From a virus, in the IMG/VR virus record IMGVR_UViG_3300039037_000119, positions 1-52,443 of that record: 52,443 bases of DNA, one strand, 5' to 3'. Position numbers and translations under genes: made by a program. Each line of letters begins with the position of its first letter. The first letter of the stretch is position 1. The notes under the pieces were generated by a model that saw only the letters and a list, made by a program, of their open reading frames with translations, made no database searches and was not told the origin of the DNA. This document shows positions 39,082 to 49,648 of the stretch, piece after piece.

Positions 39082-42000
39082 TACTTACATTCCTTATATT
39101 TATCTGTTACATCACCTAATGCTGACACAAGCTCTAGTATTTCTTTACCTGGAGATGGTGGCTTCTTAGACTTCTTTTTACTCCTAGTATCAGCCATAAC
39201 TTTGTATAGGCCCCTAGTTTCAAACTCAGTCTCATAGTCACTATTAACCTCTACACCTTCTTTGTACATACCACCAGGAGTACCAACCATATTGCCATAC
39301 CAAGCAGTCTTAAGACGATCAGCCCACTCTTCTCTCTTAGCTTTAACTAGGTCAGCTTTGGTTTTAACACGTTCTTGTACCTTACCTAGTACTTCTCCAA
39401 AACCAGGTGCTTCTTTGCCTTTTTTAGTCATGCTTATAGTAGTTTTTAGACTTTTAGAAGAAATCTGATCAAGGTTTACACCATCTAGGTCAATCCTATT
39501 CATCATATTTTGTATCTCTTCTACGATAGAATAACCACTATTGACATTAAACATACCTTTATTATAGCCAAATAGAGCAGTGTTTGACTCATCTAGTGCA
39601 GTCATTATAGCATCATGGATACCTAAAATCCCGGCTTTATCGCTATCAACTTCCTTATAGAACTCTTGGAACATCAAAGCCATCTCAGCACCATCTATAA
39701 AATGGTAAGGTAATACAGAACCAGCACTCCTAGCTTCTTCCATAGAGTAGACTAACGGGTTTATAACAATACCTGTACCACCTTTAGTACCTTCTTTTTT
39801 AAGTTTAGTACGACCAGACAAAGCAGCTTGCTCTATTTGATTAGGTGTACCCAGACCTTTAGATACGACAGGTATAATATCCTTAAAATCTTTTCTCTTA
39901 CTTAGTGGTCCCATAATGTAAGGAAAGTCTGCCCAAAGCTTATCTTGTATCTTACCCATATCCTCTTGGTTAAAATACCCTTTATCTTTATAAGCTTCTT
40001 TAAGCATATTAATACGTTTACTATCGAAAATCCTAAACATAGCTTTAAAAGCATCATTAGTGACTTCTTGTATATCTAAGTATTCGGCAAACTCTTTCTC
40101 AAATACTGTCTTTACCTCTTCCCCGTAGGTATCTTTCATGACACCAGCTAACCCATTGAGCATAGTATCAGTACTATTACCGACTAATTGCATCTTAATA
40201 GCGTTAGCAGGCCTATTCCTGATAGCTTGTTGTAGCTCCTTAGGAGAAATCTTCTTCATAACAGGAGCACCAGCAGCCCCTTCTGTCCTGATACCAAACT
40301 TACGACTATTGGCTAAGTACTCCAACATCAAAGTACCTTTATCTTCAGGATCCTTTAAATCCGCTTTAGCCATGGTAGAAATCAAGTCTTTACTGATATC
40401 AATACCTAAATTCTTAATAATAGTACTAATAGCAGCACTATAGTTAAAAATCATAAAAGGATTTTTAAACATATTACGTAAAGAAGAGCTAATCTCTATA
40501 CTAGATTCATCAACAAGCGTATGTAACATATCAGAACCAGGTAGTACATCTAGTGACGCTAGTTTATTAAACATAGTCTTTTTATAAGCATTTTTCTTAG
40601 CTTCTTTTGTATTACCTTTACCTAAGGCTTCTACTCTATTAGGTAATCCAAGTAGTGTTTTCTTAGCTAGGTTTTTATAGCTATCTAAGAATCCTTCTGC
40701 TCCACCTAAGACATCATTAACAGCCCCATTAGTACCTATCTTAACCTCAAATCCTTGACTCTCTAACTTAGCTAGGTACTCTTCAGTCAATACACCAACC
40801 CTAGCTAAGTGCTCATGCATAGTAGCATCATCGAAGATAGGCATTTGTTGAACCTTGTTAGCAAAACCACTAGTTAAGGAGTCAAATTCTGCAGTAAGCC
40901 TACTGGTAACCTTACCTGTCTTAACCTGCCTCAAGAAATCAATACCATCTAATGCATGTGTAAGATGCTCTGCTTCTACTTTTACAACACCATTAGATGT
41001 TTTAATAGAAGCTTCTCCTTTGTCTAGTAGTTTAGTCTCTAGCTTATCTAGGTCTTTCTCAGTCAACCCCAATAGCTTATTACCAAATTCGATGATAGCT
41101 GGTGTAACTTCTTTATCTATACCAAAACCAAAGGCTTGTCCTAATGCCATCCTAACTAAGAAAGACACCTTCTTACCATCAGAAGTGAACACACCATCTT
41201 TATACTCATACACCCTTTCATTTGCTTTAGGCTGTATAAGAAATCTATGTAATTTATCAGTTTGAGGATTAATTGTAGTACTATCTAGCTGATAACGACC
41301 GTTATTAATATAGTAAAAAGGGAAATACAGATCTAGGTCCTTCCCATCAGCCTTTTCCGCTGTATCCCTAAGATTCTGGATAGATTCTTCTATATCACGG
41401 TTTTTACTGATCTGCATATCTTTTTCTTCAAAAGTCAAAGCTTCAAATGCACTACTCTCAGGGTCTATATACCCAAGCTGTTTAAATACTCCTTCCTTAT
41501 GGGCATCTACTTTAGCTAGGAAATCCACCACCTTACTTGTCTCGAACGTATAGGCAGTATCCATCATGTTACGTAAAGTATCTTGTGCTTCTTTAGGAGG
41601 TACAAACCCAACCTCATCGTTATGTACAGAATTGACCTGATTATTCAAAAACTTTTCACTAAAAGGTTTTAAACTAGGTCCTCTGCCTACTGTACGAACC
41701 TCTGGTAACCTATCAGCAATACCTTCAAATGTAGCCAAGGCTCTATCCACTTTCTTAACAGGTACTTCTTGTTTACTTACCTTGTCTTTCTTACTTACAA
41801 TATTGACAAAACCTACGTTAATCTTATCATTAGACACGTTATAGTCAGATGTAGTATTTTTAAGTAAATCGGCTAAGTCTTTACTAGGCTTATTTTTAAA
41901 CTCTACTAAACCTTCTGCCTCAGCTGCAAGTAAAGCTGTTTGCCCTAACTCTGCAATAAATCTTTCATATGTGTTGTAACCTAGGTCTTTAGCATTTTTC

Positions 42001-45000
42001 TTACTATAACCCAACAACTTAGCCACATTCTTACCAACACTAGTAGCTAAAGTCTTTTTCAAGCTACCGATATCCTTAACGAAGTCCATCATTTCTTTAG
42101 TGACTTCATGAGGCTGTACGTTAAACATTTGACCTATCTGTTCTACGTTTTTATAACCTTTCATTAGCTTACGTTTATCTGTACTAATAGTATCCAGTAC
42201 AGCCAGTCCCATAGCAGCGGCAACCTCAGGAGCAATACCACTGCCATCAAATATCAAAGCTCTAGCAGGAGAATCGTATAGGCCGTACTTAGCAACTCTG
42301 TCACCCTTCTTAACTAGTGTGTCGTACTCTTCTCCTACTGCCTTCTCACCCTTACCTAAAGGTTGTAGAATCTTCTCAAGAGCCTTTTTAAAACGACCGG
42401 CTACTTCTTTAACGTCTCCAGGAAGAGCTTCAACAGGTACAGAACCTAATAGAGTTTTCTTACTAAGAGTAACAAATTTACTAGGATCCACCGTAACCTG
42501 TTTAACACTGATAGGTATTTTTCTATACTTGCGTCCTTTGCTTGTATGAGGTTCTGGTTTCTGTTTTAAATACTCCGTTGCCTCCTCTTCTGAGTACGAT
42601 TCTACAGAGATGGTTTTATCTACACCTTCATCTCTCCATTTACCATTAACAAATACTTCTTTCTTAAAGGTATACTCAACTAGGTCAGGTTTATCTTTAC
42701 CTACAGCCTTCTCTTCTAGTAAACTTTTACTGACAGAGCCCATATCTATAGCCATACCTAGGTCTTTCGCTTTCTTTTCTAAAACCTCTTCAAGCTTCTT
42801 ACCTTTGAGACCCTCTTCTTCTACAGCGTCTTTCCAAAAAGCTAACAGCTCTAATACATCCTTATCAACTGTTTTACTCTTCTCAATATCTCTTTCTGCA
42901 AGAGTGGTAATACTATCAGCATCATAAACAATATCAGCCTCTTCCACTTTACCTGCATTGTACCCTTCCAAAGACTTCTTAACAGCATCTACACGCTCTT
43001 TAAGATTTCTTTCTACATAAGAATCTACCTTATCTGTATCACCTTTAAAGTACTCTTTAGCAACTTCTTTAATAGTTTTATTGTACTCAGTCCTAGAACT
43101 AGTAGAATCCCCGACAGCTAGATCAGCAGCCATCTCCACTATACTATTAAGGGCCTTGTCCTTAACAGCTTTAGCCTTCTTCTCCGTAGCTCGTTCTTTC
43201 TCTACTGCCTTTTTACGTTCAGCAAAGTCTACTACACGAGCATCTGTCTTAGGTACATAAGCATCCGTACCAGGGACATTAGTATAGCCTACCTTATCGC
43301 CAGTAAGAAATCTCCTTACACTGACACTAGCTTTATTGTTAGTCTTGTACTCCCTATCCAGAACAATAGTGGCACCAGCCTTAGCAGCTTTCAACACCTC
43401 TTTCCTAGCAGGGTTACTAGCATCGTACAAAGTAGTGATATAGAAAGTCTTATCACCCTTTTTATATGTAGTTGCCATAGCATTCAATAAAACTACATCA
43501 CTAGCTTGATATTCTTCATCTCCGTTAATAATACCTACATTAGCCTTTCTATAGTCACTATTAGCAGCCCATTTAGGTGAGGTACCTCCATCCTTCTCAT
43601 CAAGAATAACCCTAGATACACGACTAGGTACACCTACCTCATCAAGTACTTTGCTAGTCTTACTTAAATAATTTTCATCATAAGATCTAGCTTTGTCCTT
43701 ACTAGACCCTTTAGGTATGATAAAGGTATCTAAAGCAACTTTATCACCTAGATACTTATAACCTTTAGACCCTACGTCTTTCAAAATGCTTAGAATTTCG
43801 TTACTACGCTCTTTCTTCTTACTAAGACGTTTCTCTGCTTCTTTTAAATCCGGAGTCCACTTGCCACTAACATAAGATACGGCAATATCAAACCTCTTAC
43901 GATTACCTTTCCTATCCTTCTCATCTTTCAAATAGTCAGTAAGGACTAGTACACGTTTACCAGGCTTACCTAACGCATTTAACCTAGCGGCTTCTTCTTT
44001 AGCCTTCTTGATACCCTTCTCTAGATTTTTCTGGGAGTTTAAGGTAGCAGAATAAAAACTAGTCAACCTATCAAATTCTTTCTCTACAGCCTTAGTATCA
44101 GGATCGCCACTCTCTAAAGCACCCATAATCCTATTTTCAGCAGCTAGGAAACCTCTATCACCATCCCTAGCTTCTTCATCTACACTCTCATAGCTCTTAA
44201 TGATCTTACCGATACGTTCTTCACTCATACCGTTAGCTTTACCGAAAGTAGTAAGTTTTCCTACAAACTCATCAGTAATAGCTTTATCACTACCAAGAAT
44301 AGTATGCATCACTCGTTCTGCTTCTATAGCTTTATCAGGTACAGTGGCACCATCCTTCTCTAGAACTTTCTTATCCAGATTAAGATTAGGATTCTTTTCA
44401 ATCATCCCTATAACAGTATCGATAGCGGTGCTAATTTGTTTTTCAGCTTGTGCTAACAATTCTTTATTAGGACTATCAGCAACCCCCTCTCTACTATCCT
44501 GCGCCTTAGATATAAAATCCATAACAGACCCTAGATTATCCTCAGTGATACCTTCATCATTGACGGCTCTAAGACTCTTAACAGAAGATATATAATCAGC
44601 CCTAAGACTAGCTTTAATATCCTCATCTAATACAGGAGGCTCTTCTTTAGAAACTACATACTTATCCTTAATCTCAAGTCCTTTACCTAGTCCTTTCTGT
44701 ACAGCTTGTCCTACTGCACCTACACCTTCAAACTGTACAGCTCCACCAGCACCAGCTAACGCAGCAATACCAGACTCTCTTATATTGTCTTCATCACTGA
44801 CAAACTTCACAAAAGTATCTAGGTCTTGGAACTTCTCACTACCAAACTTCTCGTTGAACATCTCCATCATGGTTTGAGCGTATTCCTGACCAGCTTCTTT
44901 ACTCATATTCAAAGTACCGCCAGTAATAGTCTTACTAACACCTAAAGCAAAATCAGAAAACTCTTTATTACTTAAAGCTTTAACGGTATCTTTAGCGGCC

Positions 45001-47060
45001 CCTAGCATAGCAGGATTCTTCAAAATACCTACATCTACAATTTTCTCTAAGTTCTGGTTAAACATCTGCACACCTAGTCTAGTGGCAAACCAATTAACCT
45101 TATCCATACCCTCTAAAGGAACACCATCATTATTTGCTACAAAAGCATCATACTGGGCGTTAACGTTACCTAGTGCTGCACTTAACTGACCAGATTGTGC
45201 TACTAGTGCTGACTTAAGTCCTTCAGCTCCTGCAAACACTTTTGCTTTCTCAGCTGCTGCTTGAACAGAGTTTAGAGTACCTTCAAGCTTAGCCTTATCA
45301 ATAGCTCGCAGTGCTTTAAACCCTTGAGCACCATAACCAAGCACCTTCAGAATCTTACCAGGGGCTAACCACGCTGCTACTGTACCTAGTGAAGTAGTCA
45401 ACAACTCAGGGGTAGTAATAGCTTCAATAACCCCATTAAACCCAGCCTTCACTCGATCTGCTATAGAAGCATTACCGTCAGTAAGGATATCAAACTGCTT
45501 ACCGACATAGTCCATAGAAGACTCTAATAATAGCGGATTATAACCCGTTACATCATATTTATGGGCAGCCTTATCTTCTTCTGCTATAAGGTCACCACCT
45601 GCTACCTGTTCTGCAAAAAAGTCAGCAGGATCTAATACACCTTCACCATAAAAAGCATCTACAAAACCTTTAAGAGCGTTACCTACCCTATCAAGCCCAT
45701 CCATACTATCTGCTTTATATTTAAGGTATTCCTCGTCTAAAGACCTATTTTGAATCTTTAACGAACTATCTGAAGTACCAGTATCATAATATGTTTCTTT
45801 ACCTAGGTTGAAGTACTCTAGTCCTGATGTGTTATTGGCATCAACATTGTCAAGACCTTCTTTAACCTTACCAGCCCCTAACAAATGAGCAGCAGCTAAA
45901 TAACCTTGTACATCTTCTGGTAGGGTATTATCATCAATAACCCCAATAGAGCGTAATACATTTTCATTGAACGCTAAATTCTCATCAAAAGCCTTATCTT
46001 GCACTTCCTTACTAGATAGAAAATCTTCTAATGATTCTACACCGGACTTACCTGTCCAATTATCAGCATTTTCTAAAGCCTTATTACCTTCTTTAGAGGA
46101 TCCTTTTTTCAGGTACCCTAAAGTTTCTAGAGCAGAGGCACCAAACTGGTAACCTCCAGAGTACCCTAGATCATTACGTACACTATAATCACCACCAGAC
46201 TCTCTATGCAACATAGTATCACGAAAGCTTTTTTTATCCCCAGCAGGTCGAACTGCTTTTTGCTTAACCTGACGTAGGCCAAAACGTTCCTCAAAGTCTT
46301 TCCACAGCTTTTCTTTATCACCAATTTCATACTGTCTAGAATCACCACCAAAAGCACCTACAGACCCATCTGAGTAAGCTTCTGTAGAACCAGTACCAAA
46401 CCTATCCTTAAAACCAGTTTCTAGATCCGCCCTATGGTTCATAGTACTACGATTACCATGCTGTAATCCTTCGGATATCTTCTCAATACCTCTAGGGTAC
46501 AACAATTCCATCCTAGACTGCTCTATATCTACACCGCCAGGACCTATAGTATTACCATAGTAATCTAGTCCATCTTTCCCTTGCTTGTTAGTGTATCTAG
46601 TGTCAGGGTTAGCGCCGCCCCAACGACCATACTTATCTACACCTTCCGTACCAGTACCGTAACCATAGTAAGACCCTAGATCCTCACTAGTACCTTGATA
46701 AGGAGCTAGTTGCCCTGAGGAATCCTTAGTAGTTAATGCTCCTGTCTCAGGGTCTTTAAAAACTCCATATTCACTATATAACCTACCTTCAAGGTACTGT
46801 AACTGTGCAGGGTTATAGTCATTAACAATCTTATTGCCGTACCACTCATCTTCCCTGCCGAAGATAGTACCTTTTTCATCCTGTAAATCATTACCTTGTA
46901 GACCAGTAAGTTTATACTCACCTACACCTAACTTCTTCCCTCTATTCCTAGATAAAGTATCAATTTTACTAGTACGGATATCTTGTTCAAAAGGTTGGTT
47001 TACATAAGCATCATACATCTCATCACTGATATAGGTTCCGAATGGGTCATTGGTAGACAT
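39081..47060 (-). CDS. Giant virion RNA polymerase, N4 vRNAP-like, with N-terminal lytic transglycosylase domain (2659 aa)
   Basis: T7-like single-subunit RNA polymerase motifs lie in the last third: INNGR (R1922, the T/DxxGR motif), EFDSLTSG (D2060, motif A), RNMFKNPFMIFNYS (R2195, K2199, M2203, Y2207, motif B) and GIHDA (D2483, motif C). Spacings of 138, 135, 12 and 276 residues are close to those of N4 vRNAP (R424, D559, R666/K670/Y678, D951 in its minimal domain). Residues about 275-400 form a lytic transglycosylase-like domain, MLHRESGGDYSV with catalytic E287 followed by GYSGGYQFGASALE. The enzyme would be packaged, injected with the DNA and transcribe the early genes from hairpin promoters. 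The N-terminal 250 residues are Gly/Tyr/Asp-rich; the middle is unassigned. Shorter than N4's 3,500 residues. Confidence 0.88.
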   Translation of the reverse strand: MSTNDPFGTYISDEMYDAYVNQPFEQDIRTSKIDTLSRNRGKKLGVGEYKLTGLQGNDLQDEKGTIFGREDEWYGNKIVNDYNPAQLQYLEGRLYSEYGVFKDPETGALTTKDSSGQLAPYQGTSEDLGSYYGYGTGTEGVDKYGRWGGANPDTRYTNKQGKDGLDYYGNTIGPGGVDIEQSRMELLYPRGIEKISEGLQHGNRSTMNHRADLETGFKDRFGTGSTEAYSDGSVGAFGGDSRQYEIGDKEKLWKDFEERFGLRQVKQKAVRPAGDKKSFRDTMLHRESGGDYSVRNDLGYSGGYQFGASALETLGYLKKGSSKEGNKALENADNWTGKSGVESLEDFLSSKEVQDKAFDENLAFNENVLRSIGVIDDNTLPEDVQGYLAAAHLLGAGKVKEGLDNVDANNTSGLEYFNLGKETYYDTGTSDSSLKIQNRSLDEEYLKYKADSMDGLDRVGNALKGFVDAFYGEGVLDPADFFAEQVAGGDLIAEEDKAAHKYDVTGYNPLLLESSMDYVGKQFDILTDGNASIADRVKAGFNGVIEAITTPELLTTSLGTVAAWLAPGKILKVLGYGAQGFKALRAIDKAKLEGTLNSVQAAAEKAKVFAGAEGLKSALVAQSGQLSAALGNVNAQYDAFVANNDGVPLEGMDKVNWFATRLGVQMFNQNLEKIVDVGILKNPAMLGAAKDTVKALSNKEFSDFALGVSKTITGGTLNMSKEAGQEYAQTMMEMFNEKFGSEKFQDLDTFVKFVSDEDNIRESGIAALAGAGGAVQFEGVGAVGQAVQKGLGKGLEIKDKYVVSKEEPPVLDEDIKASLRADYISSVKSLRAVNDEGITEDNLGSVMDFISKAQDSREGVADSPNKELLAQAEKQISTAIDTVIGMIEKNPNLNLDKKVLEKDGATVPDKAIEAERVMHTILGSDKAITDEFVGKLTTFGKANGMSEERIGKIIKSYESVDEEARDGDRGFLAAENRIMGALESGDPDTKAVEKEFDRLTSFYSATLNSQKNLEKGIKKAKEEAARLNALGKPGKRVLVLTDYLKDEKDRKGNRKRFDIAVSYVSGKWTPDLKEAEKRLSKKKERSNEILSILKDVGSKGYKYLGDKVALDTFIIPKGSSKDKARSYDENYLSKTSKVLDEVGVPSRVSRVILDEKDGGTSPKWAANSDYRKANVGIINGDEEYQASDVVLLNAMATTYKKGDKTFYITTLYDASNPARKEVLKAAKAGATIVLDREYKTNNKASVSVRRFLTGDKVGYTNVPGTDAYVPKTDARVVDFAERKKAVEKERATEKKAKAVKDKALNSIVEMAADLAVGDSTSSRTEYNKTIKEVAKEYFKGDTDKVDSYVERNLKERVDAVKKSLEGYNAGKVEEADIVYDADSITTLAERDIEKSKTVDKDVLELLAFWKDAVEEEGLKGKKLEEVLEKKAKDLGMAIDMGSVSKSLLEEKAVGKDKPDLVEYTFKKEVFVNGKWRDEGVDKTISVESYSEEEATEYLKQKPEPHTSKGRKYRKIPISVKQVTVDPSKFVTLSKKTLLGSVPVEALPGDVKEVAGRFKKALEKILQPLGKGEKAVGEEYDTLVKKGDRVAKYGLYDSPARALIFDGSGIAPEVAAAMGLAVLDTISTDKRKLMKGYKNVEQIGQMFNVQPHEVTKEMMDFVKDIGSLKKTLATSVGKNVAKLLGYSKKNAKDLGYNTYERFIAELGQTALLAAEAEGLVEFKNKPSKDLADLLKNTTSDYNVSNDKINVGFVNIVSKKDKVSKQEVPVKKVDRALATFEGIADRLPEVRTVGRGPSLKPFSEKFLNNQVNSVHNDEVGFVPPKEAQDTLRNMMDTAYTFETSKVVDFLAKVDAHKEGVFKQLGYIDPESSAFEALTFEEKDMQISKNRDIEESIQNLRDTAEKADGKDLDLYFPFYYINNGRYQLDSTTINPQTDKLHRFLIQPKANERVYEYKDGVFTSDGKKVSFLVRMALGQAFGFGIDKEVTPAIIEFGNKLLGLTEKDLDKLETKLLDKGEASIKTSNGVVKVEAEHLTHALDGIDFLRQVKTGKVTSRLTAEFDSLTSGFANKVQQMPIFDDATMHEHLARVGVLTEEYLAKLESQGFEVKIGTNGAVNDVLGGAEGFLDSYKNLAKKTLLGLPNRVEALGKGNTKEAKKNAYKKTMFNKLASLDVLPGSDMLHTLVDESSIEISSSLRNMFKNPFMIFNYSAAISTIIKNLGIDISKDLISTMAKADLKDPEDKGTLMLEYLANSRKFGIRTEGAAGAPVMKKISPKELQQAIRNRPANAIKMQLVGNSTDTMLNGLAGVMKDTYGEEVKTVFEKEFAEYLDIQEVTNDAFKAMFRIFDSKRINMLKEAYKDKGYFNQEDMGKIQDKLWADFPYIMGPLSKRKDFKDIIPVVSKGLGTPNQIEQAALSGRTKLKKEGTKGGTGIVINPLVYSMEEARSAGSVLPYHFIDGAEMALMFQEFYKEVDSDKAGILGIHDAIMTALDESNTALFGYNKGMFNVNSGYSIVEEIQNMMNRIDLDGVNLDQISSKSLKTTISMTKKGKEAPGFGEVLGKVQERVKTKADLVKAKREEWADRLKTAWYGNMVGTPGGMYKEGVEVNSDYETEFETRGLYKVMADTRSKKKSKKPPSPGKEILELVSALGDVTDKYKECK

Positions 47061-47101
47061 TAATATATTCTCAAGTTAGTTATTTACACTTATTTTAACA
47101 C

Positions 47102-47136
47102 AAAAAAACACCGAATACCAAGAAGGTAGACGGTGT
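47102..47136 (-). terminator. Intrinsic terminator before the vRNAP gene
   Basis: On the minus strand, ACACCG and TACC pair with GGTA and CGGTGT (stem arms at 47108-47113/47131-47136 and 47116-47119/47125-47128), followed by a T run (47102-47107). It lies between the 684-aa gene and the vRNAP gene and would limit read-through, lowering vRNAP dose relative to the upstream virion genes. Confidence 0.75.
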
Positions 47137-47158
47137 CCTATCTAGAAATGGTTGATTA

Positions 47159-49213
47159 CTATGGGTAACTTTTACGAAGATTTTCCATAACCATTAAGTA
47201 CGCTTCTCCTTTAGGGATGCCTAACCTTTCTGCAATAGCTATAGCTTGGTCCTCTAGACTGGCCCCTACCTCACTAACACTAGTGTTATAGAAGTTTTTA
47301 AAATACTCCTTAACTAGATCAGGATGGTTAGGAGCCAAAGCTTGCATAACTTTATCCTGGAATTCTCTATTCCCACTGTTTAACGCTCTTGCAGCAAGCT
47401 CTCTTCCTAAACCTACATTACGACCTACATACTCTTGTAGTCCTTGTACCGTAGGATCATAAGAAGGTGCTTTAGGTGCCTCCGCTACAGGTCTTTTAGG
47501 TACTTCAGGTACCGCAGGAGCCTTCTCTGTAAGAGCGTAACGGCTTTCCTTAGGCTCAAAAAACCCGCCTTCTTTACGGCTTAACCCCATATCATCCAAA
47601 GTATCTGATATCCATTGCCCTGCTTGACTAAACGCAGCACCTACCTTCTCTCTTGCAGCCACCTCTTTAGGGTCATTCCATCTAGACGCTACTAAGCCCT
47701 TCAAGTAACTTCTGTTATCTGCCCCTTGTTCCAGGCCGTAATCCACAAGTCTACCAAAAGCAGCCCTGTTATCTGCCCCTTGTTTTATACCTTTTTCCAC
47801 AAGTAGATTAGGAGTAGGGTTTGTATTCCTTAAAGCCCTATTTCGACTATACCTACTACTAGATGTTTTAGGATCTACCTCTTGTACAGCAGGTTTTTCA
47901 GTCAATCCTCTGTTCTGTAACTTCAAACGCTCCTTATTAAGGGCAGCATCTAATCTAGTGGGTTCAGCTTCGCTTAACCCGTCAGTTATCGTCTCTTCTT
48001 TTCTAGTACGTTTAGGTGCTTCTTTCTTTCCATTTTCTTTGGTCTCCGAAGCAGTACTAACCTCACCTTCAGGCGCTTTTGCGATACGGTTAAGCCGTTC
48101 TAGCGCCCTTTCTAATCTATTTGCCTTGGGGTTTATATTAGGATTAAGCATCTTAGGAGTATTAGTTGAGACATAGTTAGCAATATTATTAGTACCTCCA
48201 GCTTCTAAATCCTTAGCTAGTGCCAATATTTGAGCTTTCTTATCCTCAACAGGTACTTTCTTGTTACCAAAGACAGCATCTGTCTCCATATACCTAGCCA
48301 TAGCTTCTGCCATAGCTTTAGGGCTTATACCCTTTTCAGTAACACCAAATTTTAAAAAGTCCATAGCACTACGAGTATCAAACCAACCGGTATCTAGTCC
48401 TTTTACAGTCTCCATAGCATCGGTTATAGAACCGCCAGTAAAAGAGTTCTTACTCCCAGACCTAGCTTTATTCGCAGCTGCTGTAAGCTTATCTCTAGCT
48501 ATCCTATCCTTCTGCTCAAAGGTTGCTCTCCATTGACGATCTTTATTCGCATCTTTCACAGAGTCGGCATATGCCTTCTTAACATCCGCTTCACTCTGAA
48601 ATCTACCCGAAATCTTAGGCTCTAATTCCAATAACGTAGCAGGATCTAGTCCCATCTCTACTCCTTGCTTCAATGTAGATGCTTGTACCTCACCCCTAAG
48701 AGGCGTGTACCCAGTGTAAGTCTCAATTACCTCACTACCTAGATCTCCTGTAGCCCATACATCCTGCCTAAGCTGCTCACGTCTAGCATCTAGATTCGCA
48801 TCTTCCGCACTCAAAAGCCCATGACGCACGTTCAGCTCATCTTCCTGTATAGCCTGTTCCCTAGCTTGTAGCTCAGGACTTTGAGCCAACGTACGGTTAA
48901 ACGCGTCCACAGCACCCGCATTAATCTTATTTCTATCCGATACGTTAGCTGCCAATGCATGTGCAGGAAGGTTACGACTCGTATTAAGGATCAAATCCCT
49001 ACTTAACGCATCCTGCTCCTCTGCTTTAGCCCTATCCTCACGCTTCCACTGAAGCTGTTCTTCCGCTCGCTTATTCTCTAGCTCAAGCTGCTTTCTCTGC
49101 AAAGCAAGCTGCTCTCTCTTGTCTTTCCTATCTAGGTAGTTTGCATACGTAGCACCCAACTCACTCATTGGATTTCCAATACTGCCTACACTTACTTGAG
49201 TCGGTCTACTCAT
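47159..49213 (-). CDS. Coiled-coil virion protein, probable internal or ejection protein (684 aa)
   Basis: Minus strand, ATG preceded by aggggataagt. The first 120 residues form a long charged coiled coil (LALQRKQLELENKRAEEQLQ). The middle is Gln/Asn/Ala-rich and polar, with Pro-rich linkers (AVPEVPKRPVAEAPKAP) near 580, and the C-terminus is a compact helical domain (EDQAIAIAERLGIPKGEAYL). Such extended helical, linker-rich proteins next to a packaged RNA polymerase are typical of podovirus internal proteins ejected into the host. No enzyme motif visible. Confidence 0.65.
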   Translation of the reverse strand: MSRPTQVSVGSIGNPMSELGATYANYLDRKDKREQLALQRKQLELENKRAEEQLQWKREDRAKAEEQDALSRDLILNTSRNLPAHALAANVSDRNKINAGAVDAFNRTLAQSPELQAREQAIQEDELNVRHGLLSAEDANLDARREQLRQDVWATGDLGSEVIETYTGYTPLRGEVQASTLKQGVEMGLDPATLLELEPKISGRFQSEADVKKAYADSVKDANKDRQWRATFEQKDRIARDKLTAAANKARSGSKNSFTGGSITDAMETVKGLDTGWFDTRSAMDFLKFGVTEKGISPKAMAEAMARYMETDAVFGNKKVPVEDKKAQILALAKDLEAGGTNNIANYVSTNTPKMLNPNINPKANRLERALERLNRIAKAPEGEVSTASETKENGKKEAPKRTRKEETITDGLSEAEPTRLDAALNKERLKLQNRGLTEKPAVQEVDPKTSSSRYSRNRALRNTNPTPNLLVEKGIKQGADNRAAFGRLVDYGLEQGADNRSYLKGLVASRWNDPKEVAAREKVGAAFSQAGQWISDTLDDMGLSRKEGGFFEPKESRYALTEKAPAVPEVPKRPVAEAPKAPSYDPTVQGLQEYVGRNVGLGRELAARALNSGNREFQDKVMQALAPNHPDLVKEYFKNFYNTSVSEVGASLEDQAIAIAERLGIPKGEAYLMVMENLRKSYP

Positions 49214-49222
49214 ACTTATCCC

Positions 49223-49624
49223 CTACCTTAGAGCCGATGCAATGTTTCTACGGTTTTGTTGATTCTCAGCAGCAAACTGCCTATTCTGTCTCAAACCTTT
49301 AAGCTGTTCTTCATACAAAGGAGCTAGTTGTAGATAGCTAGCAAGACCTAACGCCCCTGTCATCAACCCTTCGTTACCCAGCACACTAGATACGCCATCC
49401 CAAGCACTGTCTGCAAAGTCTCCAATACTGCTTAGACTTAATCCATCTAAACCTCCAGACGTACCCTGATCCAAGGCAGATCCTTTCAACATATCCGTAA
49501 TCTGAGTACCTGTATACCCATCCCGAGCCAATTTATCTATCAACCCTGGCTGGTACGCCCCCTTACTGAACGATCCACCTGCAGTACCTACACTACCAGC
49601 CAATCCTGTATTTTCAATAGTCAT
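49223..49624 (-). CDS. Small virion protein (133 aa)
   Basis: ATG preceded by aagaggataaga and by a promoter upstream. Gly/Ser-rich start (TGLAGSVGTAGGSFSKGAYQ), a middle with LMTGALGLASYLQLAPLYEE, then a Gln/Asn/Arg-rich helix (RQNRQFAAENQQNRRNIASA). This pattern, with one weak hydrophobic stretch and a basic polar end, resembles small podovirus internal virion proteins. Function inferred from context only. Confidence 0.65.
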   Translation of the reverse strand: MTIENTGLAGSVGTAGGSFSKGAYQPGLIDKLARDGYTGTQITDMLKGSALDQGTSGGLDGLSLSSIGDFADSAWDGVSSVLGNEGLMTGALGLASYLQLAPLYEEQLKGLRQNRQFAAENQQNRRNIASALR

Positions 49625-49648
49625 TTCTTATCCTCTTTATTTTCTACC

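Noticed and set aside
39081-47060. Tape-measure protein reading of the giant minus-strand protein
   Set aside because: RNA polymerase motifs with N4-like spacing are present and no long coiled-coil tape pattern dominates.
39262-48536. Many plus-strand open frames of 60-136 residues opposite the virion genes
   Set aside because: They are hydrophobic Ser/Leu-rich antisense shadows without ribosome sites, produced by the codon usage of the minus-strand genes.
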